Notes: generated from the sequence alone by a model not told the origin. A stretch of DNA of 22,023 nucleotides from Gallispira sp964526435 (GCA_964526435.1 CAZGIC010000024.1:1-22023); one strand, 5' to 3'. Counted from the first letter of the stretch, positions 1 to 7,820 are shown. Numbers and translations are program-made.

Positions 1-17
1 TTTAAACAAAAAAATAC

Positions 18-97
18 TGCGGACAGGGGGACTTGAACCCCCACTCCAAAGAACCAGATTCTAAGTCTGGCGCGTCTGCCAATTCCGCCATGTCCGC
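18..97 (-). tRNA. trnL: tRNA-Leu, anticodon UAG
   Basis: Read on the minus strand, the 7-bp acceptor stem GCGGACA/TGTCCGC closes a full cloverleaf. The anticodon stem CCAGA/TCTGG carries the loop CTTAGAA, giving anticodon TAG (reads CUA, and CUN with wobble). An 11-nt variable region and a GGGGG/CCCCC T stem with TTCAAGT loop follow, then discriminator A. The extended variable region and discriminator A fit leucine. The CCA end is not encoded. It diverges from the ridA-ilvA genes. Confidence 0.95.
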
Positions 98-225
98 ATA
101 TGCACAACATATGTATTATACAGATAAAAATGTTATTTGTCAAGAAAAATAAAACAAAAATCTTGAATTTAAAAAAAACTAATGTAAATGATGATATTTT
201 TTTTATTTTTATTTGTAAAAAAATG

Positions 226-254
226 TGGATTTTAATATACGAACGTGATATAAT
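226..254 (+). promoter_or_regulatory. putative extended -10 promoter for ridA-ilvA
   Basis: A perfect TATAAT at 249-254 is preceded by TG at 246-247 (extended -10). The box 17 bp upstream, TGGATT at 226-231, is a poor -35. It lies about 40 bases before the ridA start. The call rests on the -10 alone. Confidence 0.5.
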
Positions 255-295
255 CAATTAAATTGTGTTTATATATTTAACAGGAGGAACATTTT

Positions 296-670
296 ATGAT
301 TAAGACTATAAGTACTGATAAGGCACCTGCTGCTATAGGTCCTTATTCACAGGCAGTTATATTAGATAATATTGTTTTTACTTCAGGTCAGATTGCAATT
401 AATCCGGAAAATGGTCAGATTGAAGGAAAGACTATTGAAGAACAGACAGAACAGGTTATGAAAAATATTCAGGCTATACTTAAAGAGGCAGGTACTGATA
501 TGTCCAAGGCTGTAAAAACAACGTGTTTTCTTGCGGATATGGAAGACTTTGCTAAGTTTAATGAGATATATGGAAAGTATTTTACAACAAAGCCGGCACG
601 TTCATGTGTTGCTGTAAAGACATTGCCGAAGAATGTTCTGTGTGAAGTGGAAGTAATAGCTGTAATGTAA
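296..670 (+). CDS. ridA: RidA family 2-iminobutanoate/2-iminopropanoate deaminase
   Basis: A 124-residue protein of the RidA (YjgF/YER057c/UK114) family, full length for the family. GPYSQA at residues 15-20, the substrate-carboxylate arginine in PARSC (R102) and the glutamate of CEVEVIAV (E119) match the active-site positions of characterised RidA proteins. These cytosolic trimers hydrolyse the reactive enamine/imine intermediates 2-aminoacrylate and 2-aminocrotonate released by PLP-dependent dehydratases. The next gene, 11 bases downstream, is such a dehydratase (threonine ammonia-lyase), so the likely job is to clear its leaving product and protect PLP enzymes. The ATG at 296 follows AGGAGG (282-287) at good spacing. 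The pair probably forms a two-gene operon. Confidence 0.95.
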   Translation: MIKTISTDKAPAAIGPYSQAVILDNIVFTSGQIAINPENGQIEGKTIEEQTEQVMKNIQAILKEAGTDMSKAVKTTCFLADMEDFAKFNEIYGKYFTTKPARSCVAVKTLPKNVLCEVEVIAVM

Positions 671-681
671 GGAGTAGACTT

Positions 682-1878
682 ATGCTGACGTTAGATAAAG
701 TGTATCATGCCGCCTATACTCTTAAAAATGTTATAAGAGATACGGCTGTTATCAAATCACCTGATCTAAATCCGGAATCAGATATTTATTTGAAAACGGA
801 AAATTTGCAGATTACAGGTTCTTTTAAAGTAAGGGGAGCTTATTATAAAATTTCGCAGCTGACAAAAGAAGAAAAATCAAAGGGTGTAATTGCCTGCTCT
901 GCAGGAAATCATGCTCAGGGAGTTGCACTTGCTGCAACATCTAATAAAATTAAATCCCTTATATGTTTGCCTGACGGTGCTCCTATTTCAAAGGTAGAGG
1001 CTACAAAGAAGTACGGAGCTGAAATATGTCTGGTGGAAGGCGTTTATGACGATGCTTATGAAAAGGCTATGAAATTGAAGGAAGAAATGGGCTATACATT
1101 TATTCATCCTTTTGATGATGTAGATGTCATTGCGGGACAGGGAACTATCGGACTTGAAATACTTGAGCAATTGCCTGATGTTGATGCTGTAATAGTGCCT
1201 ATTGGCGGAGGCGGACTTATATCCGGTATTGCTTTTGCAATAAAATCATTGAAACCTGAATGCAAGGTTTACGGTGTGCAGTCTGAGGGAGCACCTTCTA
1301 TGTACAATTCTCTGAGAAGTGAGCATATATGTAATCTTAAGCATGTTAAGACAATTGCTGATGGTATAGCAGTAAAAACACCGGGAGATCATACATTTGA
1401 AATCTGTTCAAAGTATGTTGATGAAATAGTAACTGTATCAGATGATGAGGTTGCATCTGCAATACTTGCACTTATGGAACAGCAGAAACTTGTTGCTGAA
1501 GGGGCAGGTGCTGTATCTGTTGCAGCTGCTATGTTTAACAAAGCTGATATAAAAGGGAAAAAAGTATGCTGTGTTGTTTCGGGCGGAAATATTGATGTAA
1601 CCATATTGTCAAGAGTTATATCAAGAGGATTGCTCAATACAGGAAGATCCCTTTCAATCAAGCTTGCTCTTACTGATAAACCGGGACAGCTTGAAGCGGT
1701 TTCAAGGGTTGTGGCAAGTCTTGGAGGAAATATTGTGTCTATTCATCATGACAGATATGATCATAATATTGATATTGTATCTTGTATACTTGAGCTGCGT
1801 ATTGAAACAAGAGATCATGAACATATTAAAAATATAGTTGAAAAACTTAAGGCTGATGGTTTTAAAATAGTTGATTAA
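682..1878 (+). CDS. ilvA: threonine ammonia-lyase with C-terminal ACT domain
   Basis: A 398-residue PLP enzyme of fold type II that converts L-threonine to 2-oxobutanoate and ammonia, the classical entry to isoleucine. The PLP lysine is K49 in GSFKVRGA. ACSAGNHAQG (71-80) is the substrate-binding loop and IGGGGLISG (174-182) the phosphate-binding glycine loop. The last 75 residues or so (SLSIKLALTDKPGQLEAVSR onward) form one ACT domain. The length matches the medium form of the enzyme, intermediate between TdcB (about 330, no ACT) and long IlvA (about 510, two ACT-like domains). AAGGAG (669-674) precedes the ATG, and the gene follows ridA by 11 bases. It offers a second isoleucine route beside the citramalate operon downstream. 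Whether it is biosynthetic or catabolic cannot be decided from sequence. Confidence 0.93.
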   Translation: MLTLDKVYHAAYTLKNVIRDTAVIKSPDLNPESDIYLKTENLQITGSFKVRGAYYKISQLTKEEKSKGVIACSAGNHAQGVALAATSNKIKSLICLPDGAPISKVEATKKYGAEICLVEGVYDDAYEKAMKLKEEMGYTFIHPFDDVDVIAGQGTIGLEILEQLPDVDAVIVPIGGGGLISGIAFAIKSLKPECKVYGVQSEGAPSMYNSLRSEHICNLKHVKTIADGIAVKTPGDHTFEICSKYVDEIVTVSDDEVASAILALMEQQKLVAEGAGAVSVAAAMFNKADIKGKKVCCVVSGGNIDVTILSRVISRGLLNTGRSLSIKLALTDKPGQLEAVSRVVASLGGNIVSIHHDRYDHNIDIVSCILELRIETRDHEHIKNIVEKLKADGFKIVD

Positions 1879-1971
1879 ATTACATATAGTAAAAAGAAAA
1901 ATTTAACATTTAAATTTATTATGTATAAGAATATCATAAATTATATGTAAAAACAGCAGATTACTTTTACA

Positions 1972-1999
1972 TTTTACAAATAATAAAAAATTTGTAAAA
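1972..1999. promoter_or_regulatory. perfect 10-bp inverted repeat just upstream of the operon promoter
   Basis: TTTTACAAAT (1972-1981) and ATTTGTAAAA (1990-1999) are exact reverse complements separated by 8 bases. The right arm ends 4 bases before the -35 TTGACA. No T tract follows, so a terminator for ilvA is unlikely, though it could act weakly. The place suits a dimeric DNA-binding regulator. It does not resemble the usual CodY box. Confidence 0.45.
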
Positions 2000-2003
2000 T
2001 TCC

Positions 2004-2032
2004 TTGACAAAGAAATGATTGTTTGATATAAT
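2004..2032 (+). promoter_or_regulatory. consensus sigma-A promoter of the ilv-cim-leu operon
   Basis: The -35 TTGACA (2004-2009) and -10 TATAAT (2027-2032) are both perfect, with an ideal 17-bp spacer. Transcription should start near 2039, about 23 bases before stem I of the T-box leader. Confidence 0.9.
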
Positions 2033-2061
2033 AACAAATAATTAATAGTTTACGGTGTTGA

Positions 2062-2310
2062 TTGAGATACAGGCAATTTCATAAAAGACCTTTCAGAGAG
2101 CTGTCGGTAGCTGCAAGACAGCAGGTTATTGAATTTGTCTATCACTCAGGAGCTTTCCCTCGGAAATTGATAAAGTATGAGTGGAACGGGGTGTCCCGTT
2201 ACAGGCAAAGGTTTGATGGAACCTGATGAGGAGTGTATAGTGATGTGCACTTGAAATAGGGTGGTAACACGATAATTCGTCCCTGGCTTTTAGAAGTCAG
2301 GGATTTTTTT
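2062..2310 (+). promoter_or_regulatory. T-box riboswitch, predicted isoleucine-specific (AUC)
   Basis: The stem I base is TTGAG (2062-2066) with CTCAG (2145-2149). The specifier position directly before the A that precedes the closing helix is ATC (2141-2143), an isoleucine codon. The distal-loop motif GGTAGCTGCAAGAC lies near 2106-2119. A stem III hairpin AACGGG-GTGT-CCCGTT is at 2185-2200. The T-box core (2258-2284) contains TGGT (2262-2265), which would pair with the ACCA end of a tRNA with discriminator A. Binding of uncharged tRNA-Ile should favour the antiterminator and allow transcription of the operon. The T-box identity is firm; the specifier is read by eye from the fold. Confidence 0.92.
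2280..2310 (+). terminator. T-box-controlled intrinsic terminator
   Basis: CCCTGGCTT (2281-2289) pairs with AAGTCAGGG (2294-2302) around a TTAG loop, with one G-T wobble, and runs into seven T (2304-2310). The 5' arm overlaps the end of the T-box sequence, so terminator and antiterminator exclude each other. Confidence 0.92.
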
Positions 2311-2333
2311 ATTGCTCAGGGAAACTGAACAAT

Positions 2334-2364
2334 TTGAGATTTTATGGGGTGAAAATTGTATAAT
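2334..2364 (+). promoter_or_regulatory. possible internal promoter between T-box and ilvN
   Basis: TTGAGA (2334-2339) and TATAAT (2359-2364) stand 19 bases apart; a second TATAAT is at 2368-2373. If active it would bypass T-box control and give basal expression. The spacer is long and the region very AT-rich, so chance is a real possibility. Confidence 0.22.
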
Positions 2365-2469
2365 TATTATAATTTTATGAGAAATGTGTAAAATATTAAA
2401 TAATTCATTGAATTAGTATTTAATTTGATTTATAATTATGTGATAGGATTTTATAAGGAGGATGATGAA

Positions 2470-2979
2470 ATGAGCAGACATATTCTGTCTATTCTTGTTG
2501 ACAATCAAGCCGGTGTTTTAAGCAGAGTAAGCGGTCTTTTTTCAAGAAGAGGATACAATATTGCTTCATTGAGTGTTGGTGTGACTGAAAATGAGAGTAT
2601 TTCAAGAATTACTGTACAGGTGGACTGTGATAACCTGACTATTGATCAGATTATAAAGCAGGTAGAAAAACTTGTGGATGTTATAAGAGTTGTTGAGCTT
2701 AATACAGACCATGGAGTTTTCAGAGAACTTGCTTTGATAAAGGTTTCCGCAAACCCACAGCAGAGATCAGAAATAGCAAGTATGGTTGATATATACAGAG
2801 CAAACATTGTTGATGTTGCAAGTGAGACAATTACAATAGAAATTACAGGTAAGCCGAGCAAAATTAAGGCTTTTGAGTCATTAATGGAGACTTACGGTAT
2901 TAAAGAAGTTGTAAGAACAGGACTTACGGGTCTTTGCAGAGGAAATAATCCTATAAGAAAAACAAGGGATATACAATAA
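2470..2979 (+). CDS. ilvN: acetolactate synthase small (regulatory) subunit
   Basis: A 169-residue regulatory subunit of acetohydroxyacid synthase. The N-terminal ACT domain (about residues 3-75) holds DNQAGVLSRVSGLFSRRGYN, with the glycine and asparagine (G15, N30) that line the valine feedback site in enterobacterial IlvH. The second half (about 78-160) is the ALS_ss_C domain. I take the ATG at 2470, not the upstream in-frame ATG at 2425, because AGGAGG at 2457-2462 precedes it and the protein begins with the conserved SRHILSILV. It is the first gene after the T-box, while its catalytic partner ilvB is the last gene of the operon; the two are usually adjacent. It should activate IlvB and confer valine sensitivity. 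Confidence 0.95.
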   Translation: MSRHILSILVDNQAGVLSRVSGLFSRRGYNIASLSVGVTENESISRITVQVDCDNLTIDQIIKQVEKLVDVIRVVELNTDHGVFRELALIKVSANPQQRSEIASMVDIYRANIVDVASETITIEITGKPSKIKAFESLMETYGIKEVVRTGLTGLCRGNNPIRKTRDIQ

Positions 2980-2989
2980 ATGCTAATAC

Positions 2990-3061
2990 TGCGGTGAATA
3001 ACCGCATGTAAAAACTGTCTTTATGTACATAAGGGCAGTCATATATAAGGCTTTAAAAGCC
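2990..3061 (+). other. three successive hairpins in the ilvN-ilvC spacer
   Basis: TGCGGT-gaata-ACCGCA (2990-3006), a 12-bp arm pair starting ACTGTCTTTATG and ending CATAAGGGCAGT with two G-T wobbles (3014-3039), and GGCTT/AAGCC (3049-3061). None is followed by a T tract, so termination is unlikely. They may stabilise or set processing of the ilvC-distal mRNA. Confidence 0.5.
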
Positions 3062-3104
3062 GTAAATTTAAACTATATTATTTTATTTTAGGAGGCAATT
3101 AAAA

Positions 3105-4127
3105 ATGTCAGAAGCAAGAATATTTTATCAGGATGATTGTAATTTAAGCTTACTTGATGGTAAGACAATTGCTGTTATCGGTTATGGTTCACAGGGACAT
3201 GCACATGCTTTAAACGCTAAGGAATCAGGCTGTAATGTAATAATCGGCTTATATGAAGGAAGTAAGTCATGGAAGAGAGCAGAAGAGCAGGGATTTAAGG
3301 TTTATACTGCTGCAGAGGCTGCAAAAATGGCTGATATTATCATGATCCTTATTAATGATGAGTTACAGGCTGATATGTATAAGAAGGATATTGAGCCTAA
3401 TCTTGAGGCAGGCAATATGTTAATGTTTGCTCATGGTTTTAATATTCACTTTGGTTGTATTAAGCCGCCTAAGGATGTTGATGTAACTATGATCGCACCT
3501 AAGGGACCGGGACATACAGTAAGAAGCGAATACCAGGCAGGCAAGGGTGTTCCTTGTTTAGTTGCTGTTGAGCAGGACGCAACAGGTAAGGCTCTTGATT
3601 TAGCTCTTGCTTATGCTTTAGCTATCGGTGGTGCAAGAGCAGGTGTTCTTGAAACTACTTTCAGAACTGAAACTGAAACTGACTTATTTGGTGAACAGGC
3701 TGTTCTCTGCGGTGGTGTTTGTGCATTAATGCAGGCTGGTTTTGAAACTCTCTGCGAGGCAGGATATGACCCAAGAAATGCTTACTTTGAGTGTATTCAT
3801 GAAATGAAGCTTATTGTTGACTTGATTTATCAGTCAGGTTTTGCAGGTATGAGATATTCTATTTCTAATACTGCTGAATACGGTGATTACATAACTGGTC
3901 CTAAGATCATTACTGAGGATACTAAGAAGGCTATGAAGAAGATCCTTGCTGACATTCAGGATGGTACATTTGCTAAGGACTTCTTGCTTGATATGTCATC
4001 AGCAGGCAGTCAGGTACATTTCAAGGCTATGAGAAAGTTAGCTGCTGAGCATCCTTCAGAAAAGGTTGGAGAGGAAATCAGAAAGCTTTACAGCTGGAAT
4101 GGTGAAGATAAGCTTATAAATAACTAA
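3105..4127 (+). CDS. ilvC: ketol-acid reductoisomerase (NAD(P)H), class I
   Basis: A 340-residue class I (short) enzyme. It isomerises and reduces 2-acetolactate and 2-aceto-2-hydroxybutyrate to the 2,3-dihydroxy acids of the valine and isoleucine pathways. The Rossmann motif GYGSQGHA is at 26-33. The cofactor-selecting loop is YEGSKS (50-55). The C-terminal knotted domain carries the Mg ligands D193 and E197 (DLFGEQ), E229 and E233, and SISNTAEYG (252-260); the catalytic histidine is H110 in AHG. An AGGAGG at 3091-3096 precedes the ATG. The loop starts with Tyr-Glu where many NADPH enzymes have Arg, so the cofactor preference is open. Confidence 0.97.
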   Translation: MSEARIFYQDDCNLSLLDGKTIAVIGYGSQGHAHALNAKESGCNVIIGLYEGSKSWKRAEEQGFKVYTAAEAAKMADIIMILINDELQADMYKKDIEPNLEAGNMLMFAHGFNIHFGCIKPPKDVDVTMIAPKGPGHTVRSEYQAGKGVPCLVAVEQDATGKALDLALAYALAIGGARAGVLETTFRTETETDLFGEQAVLCGGVCALMQAGFETLCEAGYDPRNAYFECIHEMKLIVDLIYQSGFAGMRYSISNTAEYGDYITGPKIITEDTKKAMKKILADIQDGTFAKDFLLDMSSAGSQVHFKAMRKLAAEHPSEKVGEEIRKLYSWNGEDKLINN

Positions 4128-4159
4128 TAAAGAGAATAGAGGATATAATTTGAATTTTG

Positions 4160-4187
4160 CTGCTGCATTACTTTTGTAATGCAGCAG
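4160..4187 (+). other. perfect 12-bp hairpin next to the cimA ribosome site
   Basis: CTGCTGCATTAC (4160-4171) and GTAATGCAGCAG (4176-4187) are exact reverse complements around a TTTT loop. No T tract follows. The stem ends about 5 bases before the AAGGAGGG Shine-Dalgarno of cimA, so it could modulate cimA translation, block 3' exonucleases or set a processing site. Confidence 0.7.
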
Positions 4188-4210
4188 AGATCAAGGAGGG
4201 CAATGTGAAA

Positions 4211-5791
4211 ATGGTGACTATTTTTGACTCTACATTAAGAGATGGAGCACAGGCTGAGGGTGTATCTTTTAGTGTAGAGGACAAAATTAAGATAGTGAGG
4301 GCTATTGATGAACTTGGCATAGGTTATGTTGAAGCGGGAAATCCCGGTTCAAATCCAAAAGATCTGGAATTTTTTGAGAGAATTAAGTCAATAGAACTTA
4401 AAAATACTAAGGTTGCTGCCTTCGGAAGTACAAGAAGACGTGGCATTTCACCCTCAGAGGACGGGAATGTTCAGGCCTTGCTGGGGGCAGGTGTTAATAC
4501 AGTTGCTATATTCGGCAAGTCATGGGATTTTCATGTTACAGATATAATCAATGCTACCCTTCAGGAAAATCTTGAAATGATATATGATACAATTTCTTAT
4601 CTTAAAGATAATGGTAAGGAAGTTGTATTTGATGCAGAACACTTTTTTGACGGGTATAAAAATAATCCGGAATATGCTATGAAAACTCTGGATTCTGCTG
4701 TGCAGGCGGGAGCTGACTGTTTATGTCTGTGTGATACTAACGGAGGTACTTTCCCTGATGAAATTTATGAAATAACTAAAAAGGTTGTTGACCGATTTGA
4801 TGCGATAGTTGGAATACATGCCCATAATGACTGCGGTATGGCTGTTGCAAACAGTGTTATGGCAGTAAAGGCAGGTGCAACACACGTTCAGGGAACAATG
4901 ACGGGCTTTGGGGAAAGGTGCGGTAATACAAATCTTTCAACTGTAATTCCTGATTTGCAGCTTAAGCTTAATTACAACTGCATTCCTGATGAAAATATGA
5001 AAAAACTTACTCATATTGCAAGAGAGGTAAGCGAAATAGCAAATCTTAAGCTTAATGACAGAGCTCCCTTTGTAGGGAAAACTGCCTTTGCTCATAAGGG
5101 CGGTATGCATGTTGACGGTGTAAGCAAAAACAGTAAAAGTTTTGAACATATTGATCCGGAACTTGTGGGAAATGAAAGAAAGTTCCTTACAAGTGAAGTT
5201 GCAGGAAGGACTACAATACTTTCAATGATACAGAAGATAGCTCCTAATATTGAAAAGAATTCCCCTGAAACAGTTAAAATAATTGACAGGTTAAAGGAAC
5301 TTGAATATGAAGGCTATCAGTTTGAAGGAGCTGAGGGTGGCTTTGAGCTTGTAATAAGAAAGGAACTTGGAAAATACAAGCCATTTTTTGAGCTTGAAAC
5401 ATTTAAAATCGTGGGAGATTACCCTTCAGATGTTGATGAAAGTGCCACAGCTATGATAAAAATATCCGTTGACGGTAAAAAGGAAATAACAGCAGCGGAA
5501 GGAGAGGGTCCTGTAAATGCTCTTGACAGAGCTTTGAGGAAGGCTCTTGAAGTATTTTATCCTGCTCTTTCAGCTGTACATCTTACAGATTATAAGGTTA
5601 GAGTTCTTGACGGTGGTTCAGCAACTGCATCTAAGGTAAGAGTTCTTATTGAATCCTCTGACGGAGTTGACAGCTGGACTACGGTAGGTGTTTCAAAGGA
5701 TATTATTGAGGCCAGTCTGGGTGCTCTTGTGGATTCAATTGAATATAAATTAATAAAAGATATTGAAAAAAAGTTTAAACAATTTTTGTAA
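4211..5791 (+). CDS. cimA: (R)-citramalate synthase
   Basis: A 526-residue enzyme that condenses pyruvate with acetyl-CoA to (R)-citramalate, the first step of the threonine-independent isoleucine route. The N-terminal TIM barrel (about 1-275) shows DSTLRDGAQAEG (6-17), DAEHFFDG (141-148), CDTNGG (174-179), the metal ligands of HAHNDCGMAVANS (203-215) and GFGERCGN (232-239). The C-terminal third (about 395-520) is the LeuA-type allosteric dimer domain, where isoleucine feedback would act. GAQAEG rather than the GEQSPG usual in 2-isopropylmalate synthase, together with the length, places it with CimA and not LeuA. I chose the ATG at 4211 over in-frame starts upstream because AAGGAGGG (4193-4200) fits only this one and the protein then starts at the conserved barrel strand. 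Confidence 0.93.
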   Translation: MVTIFDSTLRDGAQAEGVSFSVEDKIKIVRAIDELGIGYVEAGNPGSNPKDLEFFERIKSIELKNTKVAAFGSTRRRGISPSEDGNVQALLGAGVNTVAIFGKSWDFHVTDIINATLQENLEMIYDTISYLKDNGKEVVFDAEHFFDGYKNNPEYAMKTLDSAVQAGADCLCLCDTNGGTFPDEIYEITKKVVDRFDAIVGIHAHNDCGMAVANSVMAVKAGATHVQGTMTGFGERCGNTNLSTVIPDLQLKLNYNCIPDENMKKLTHIAREVSEIANLKLNDRAPFVGKTAFAHKGGMHVDGVSKNSKSFEHIDPELVGNERKFLTSEVAGRTTILSMIQKIAPNIEKNSPETVKIIDRLKELEYEGYQFEGAEGGFELVIRKELGKYKPFFELETFKIVGDYPSDVDESATAMIKISVDGKKEITAAEGEGPVNALDRALRKALEVFYPALSAVHLTDYKVRVLDGGSATASKVRVLIESSDGVDSWTTVGVSKDIIEASLGALVDSIEYKLIKDIEKKFKQFL

Positions 5792-5821
5792 ATAAATATA
5801 AATTTTAGGAGGATAACTACT

Positions 5822-7081
5822 ATGGGTATGACTATGACTCAGAAAATTTTAGCAGCTCATGCAGGTCTTGAGTCTGTTAAGGCAGGTCAGCTTATTGAAG
5901 CAAACCTGGACTTAGTGCTTGGTAATGACGTAACAACTCCTGTTGCTGTTACTGAGTTTAATAAAATAGGTGTTGACAAGGTGTTTGATAAGGAAAAGGT
6001 TGCTATTGTACCTGACCACTTTACACCTAACAAGGATATTAAGTCAGCAGAACACTGCAAGTATATAAGAGAATTTGCTCATGACAAGGATGTTAAAAAT
6101 TACTTTGAAGTAGGTCAGATGGGTATTGAGCACTGTCTTGTACCTGAAGCTGGTCTTGCTGTTCCCGGTGATGTTATTATTGGTGCAGACTCTCATACAT
6201 GTACATATGGTGCTTTAGGTGCTTTTTCAACAGGTGTTGGTTCAACTGATATGGCTGTTGGTATGGCAAGAGGTGTTGCATGGTTTAAGGTGCCAAGTGC
6301 TTTAAAGTTTGTTTTAAAGAATAAGCCTGCTAAGTGGGTAAGCGGTAAGGATATTATACTTCATATTATCGGTATGATTGGTGTAGACGGTGCTTTATAC
6401 AAGTCTATGGAGTTTGCAGGTGACGGCTTACAGTATCTTTCAATGGATGACAGATTCACTATTGCAAATATGGCTATAGAGGCAGGCGGAAAGAACGGTA
6501 TTTTCCCTGTTGATGAAAAGACACTTGAATATGTTAAAGAACATTCACAGAAAACTCCTGTTGTATATGAGGCTGACGAAGACGCAGAATACGATGCAGT
6601 TTATGAAATTGATTTATCTGCTTTAAGACCTACTGTTGCATTCCCGCATCTTCCTGAAAATACTAAGACTATTGATGATGCTAAGGGACTTGAAATGGAT
6701 CAGGTTGTTATCGGCTCATGTACAAACGGCAGAATAAGCGATATGAGAGCTGCTGCTGCTATATTAAAGGGTAAGAAGATCAATCCTAAGTTAAGAGTTA
6801 TAATTCTTCCGGGAACTCAGAAGATATGGTTACAGTGTGTTGAAGAAGGTCTTGCTCAGATTTTTGTTGAGGCTGGCTGTGTATTCTCTACTCCTACATG
6901 TGGTCCATGTCTTGGCGGTCATATGGGTATTCTTGCCAAGGGAGAGAGAGCTTTATCAACTACTAACAGAAACTTTATCGGTCGTATGGGTCACCCTGAG
7001 TCAGAGGTTTATCTCTGCTCACCTGCTGTAGCTGCTGCTTCTGCAATTACAGGTGTTATTACTGATCCGGAAGAAGTTTAA
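5822..7081 (+). CDS. leuC: 3-isopropylmalate/(R)-2-methylmalate dehydratase large subunit
   Basis: A 419-residue aconitase-family subunit, the compact type common in archaea and clostridia (the enterobacterial LeuC has about 465 residues). The [4Fe-4S] cysteines are C300 in GSCTNGR and C360/C363 in TCGPCLGGHMG. GADSHTCTYGALGAFSTGVG (121-140) is the substrate/cluster loop. With LeuD it isomerises citramalate to 3-methylmalate, or 2-isopropylmalate to 3-isopropylmalate. The neighbouring cimA points to the first use, though both are likely in the cell. AGGAGG at 5807-5812 sets the ATG. It lies 30 bases after cimA. Confidence 0.95.
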   Translation: MGMTMTQKILAAHAGLESVKAGQLIEANLDLVLGNDVTTPVAVTEFNKIGVDKVFDKEKVAIVPDHFTPNKDIKSAEHCKYIREFAHDKDVKNYFEVGQMGIEHCLVPEAGLAVPGDVIIGADSHTCTYGALGAFSTGVGSTDMAVGMARGVAWFKVPSALKFVLKNKPAKWVSGKDIILHIIGMIGVDGALYKSMEFAGDGLQYLSMDDRFTIANMAIEAGGKNGIFPVDEKTLEYVKEHSQKTPVVYEADEDAEYDAVYEIDLSALRPTVAFPHLPENTKTIDDAKGLEMDQVVIGSCTNGRISDMRAAAAILKGKKINPKLRVIILPGTQKIWLQCVEEGLAQIFVEAGCVFSTPTCGPCLGGHMGILAKGERALSTTNRNFIGRMGHPESEVYLCSPAVAAASAITGVITDPEEV

Positions 7082-7159
7082 TCCGACTATAAATATTGGA
7101 ATTGAAAAGAAATTTGATTTGAGTATAAATAACAAAATTTGATACCAGGAGGAAATAAA

Positions 7160-7818
7160 ATGGACGCTAAAGGTAAGGTTTTTAAATACGGCGATAACAT
7201 TGATACTGATGTTATCATACCTGCAAGATATTTGAATTCATCTGATCCTAAGGAGCTTGCTAAGCACTGTATGGAAGATGCTATTCATTCTACTGTTAAA
7301 TTTGTTGACAATGTTAAGGATGGGGACATTATCGTTGCTGAAAAGAATTTTGGCTGCGGTTCTTCAAGAGAACATGCCCCTATTGCTATTAAGGCAAGTG
7401 GTGTTTCTTGTGTAATTGCAAAGACTTTTGCAAGAATTTTCTACAGAAATGCTATCAATATCGGTCTGCCTATTCTTGAATGTGAAGAAGCTGCTGAAAA
7501 AATCGAAATGGGCGATGAGGTTTCAGTTGATTTCTCTACAGGTGTAATTACAAATATAACTAAGAATGAAACTTATCAGGCTGAGCCTTTCCCTGAATTT
7601 ATGCAGGATCTGTTTAAGGCAGGCGGTCTTATTGAGCAGACTAAGGTTAAACTTGGCTTGNNNNNNNNNNNNNNNNNNNNNNNNNNNNNNNNNNNNNNNN
7701 NNNNNNNNNNNNNNNNNNNNNNNNNNNNNNNNNNNNNNNNNNNNNNNNNNNNNNNNNNNNGGATCTGTTTAAGGCAGGCGGTCTTATTGAGCAGACTAAG
7801 GTTAAACTTGGCTTGTGA
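7160..7818 (+). CDS. leuD: 3-isopropylmalate/(R)-2-methylmalate dehydratase small subunit, interrupted by an assembly gap
   Basis: The swivelling-domain partner of LeuC. The sequence up to 7660 encodes 167 residues including GDNIDTDVIIPARYLN (11-26), GCGSSREHAP (65-74) and the end KVKLGL. That is the normal full length for the short LeuD type. A run of 100 N follows, then the last 55 bases of the gene again, and only then the TGA at 7816-7818. Taken literally the reading frame is lost. Removing 7661-7815 restores an intact gene ending in TGA. I therefore regard it as complete in the organism and broken only by the assembly. The ATG at 7160 follows AGGAGG (7147-7152); an in-frame start at 7139 lacks a ribosome site. 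Confidence 0.92.
7606..7660 (+). repeat. left copy of a 55-bp exact duplication flanking the N run
   Basis: These 55 bases, the last codons of leuD, recur without a mismatch at 7761-7815. Two contigs sharing a terminal k-mer and joined by a placeholder would give exactly this pattern. Confidence 0.95.
7661..7760. other. assembly gap of 100 N, probably of true size minus 55
   Basis: Exactly 100 N, the conventional placeholder for a gap of unknown size. It is flanked by the same 55-bp sequence on both sides, and the overlap restores the leuD frame. The real DNA is probably 155 bases shorter here. Confidence 0.93.
7761..7815 (+). repeat. right copy of the 55-bp duplication flanking the N run
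   Basis: Identical to 7606-7660 and directly followed by the leuD stop codon TGA. An artefact of contig ends is much more likely than a biological tandem repeat. Confidence 0.95.
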
Positions 7819-7820
7819 TT

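Noticed and set aside
2141..2143. T-box specific for leucine or valine
   Set aside because: The codon next to the A preceding the closing helix is ATC; no CTC or GTC is found in that position.
4157..4210. Upstream in-frame start giving cimA 18 extra residues
   Set aside because: That start lies inside the 12-bp hairpin and has no ribosome site. AAGGAGGG fits the ATG at 4211.
4211..5791. Calling the 526-residue acyltransferase leuA
   Set aside because: The GAQAEG motif and overall pattern fit citramalate synthase; 2-isopropylmalate synthases usually have GEQSPG there.
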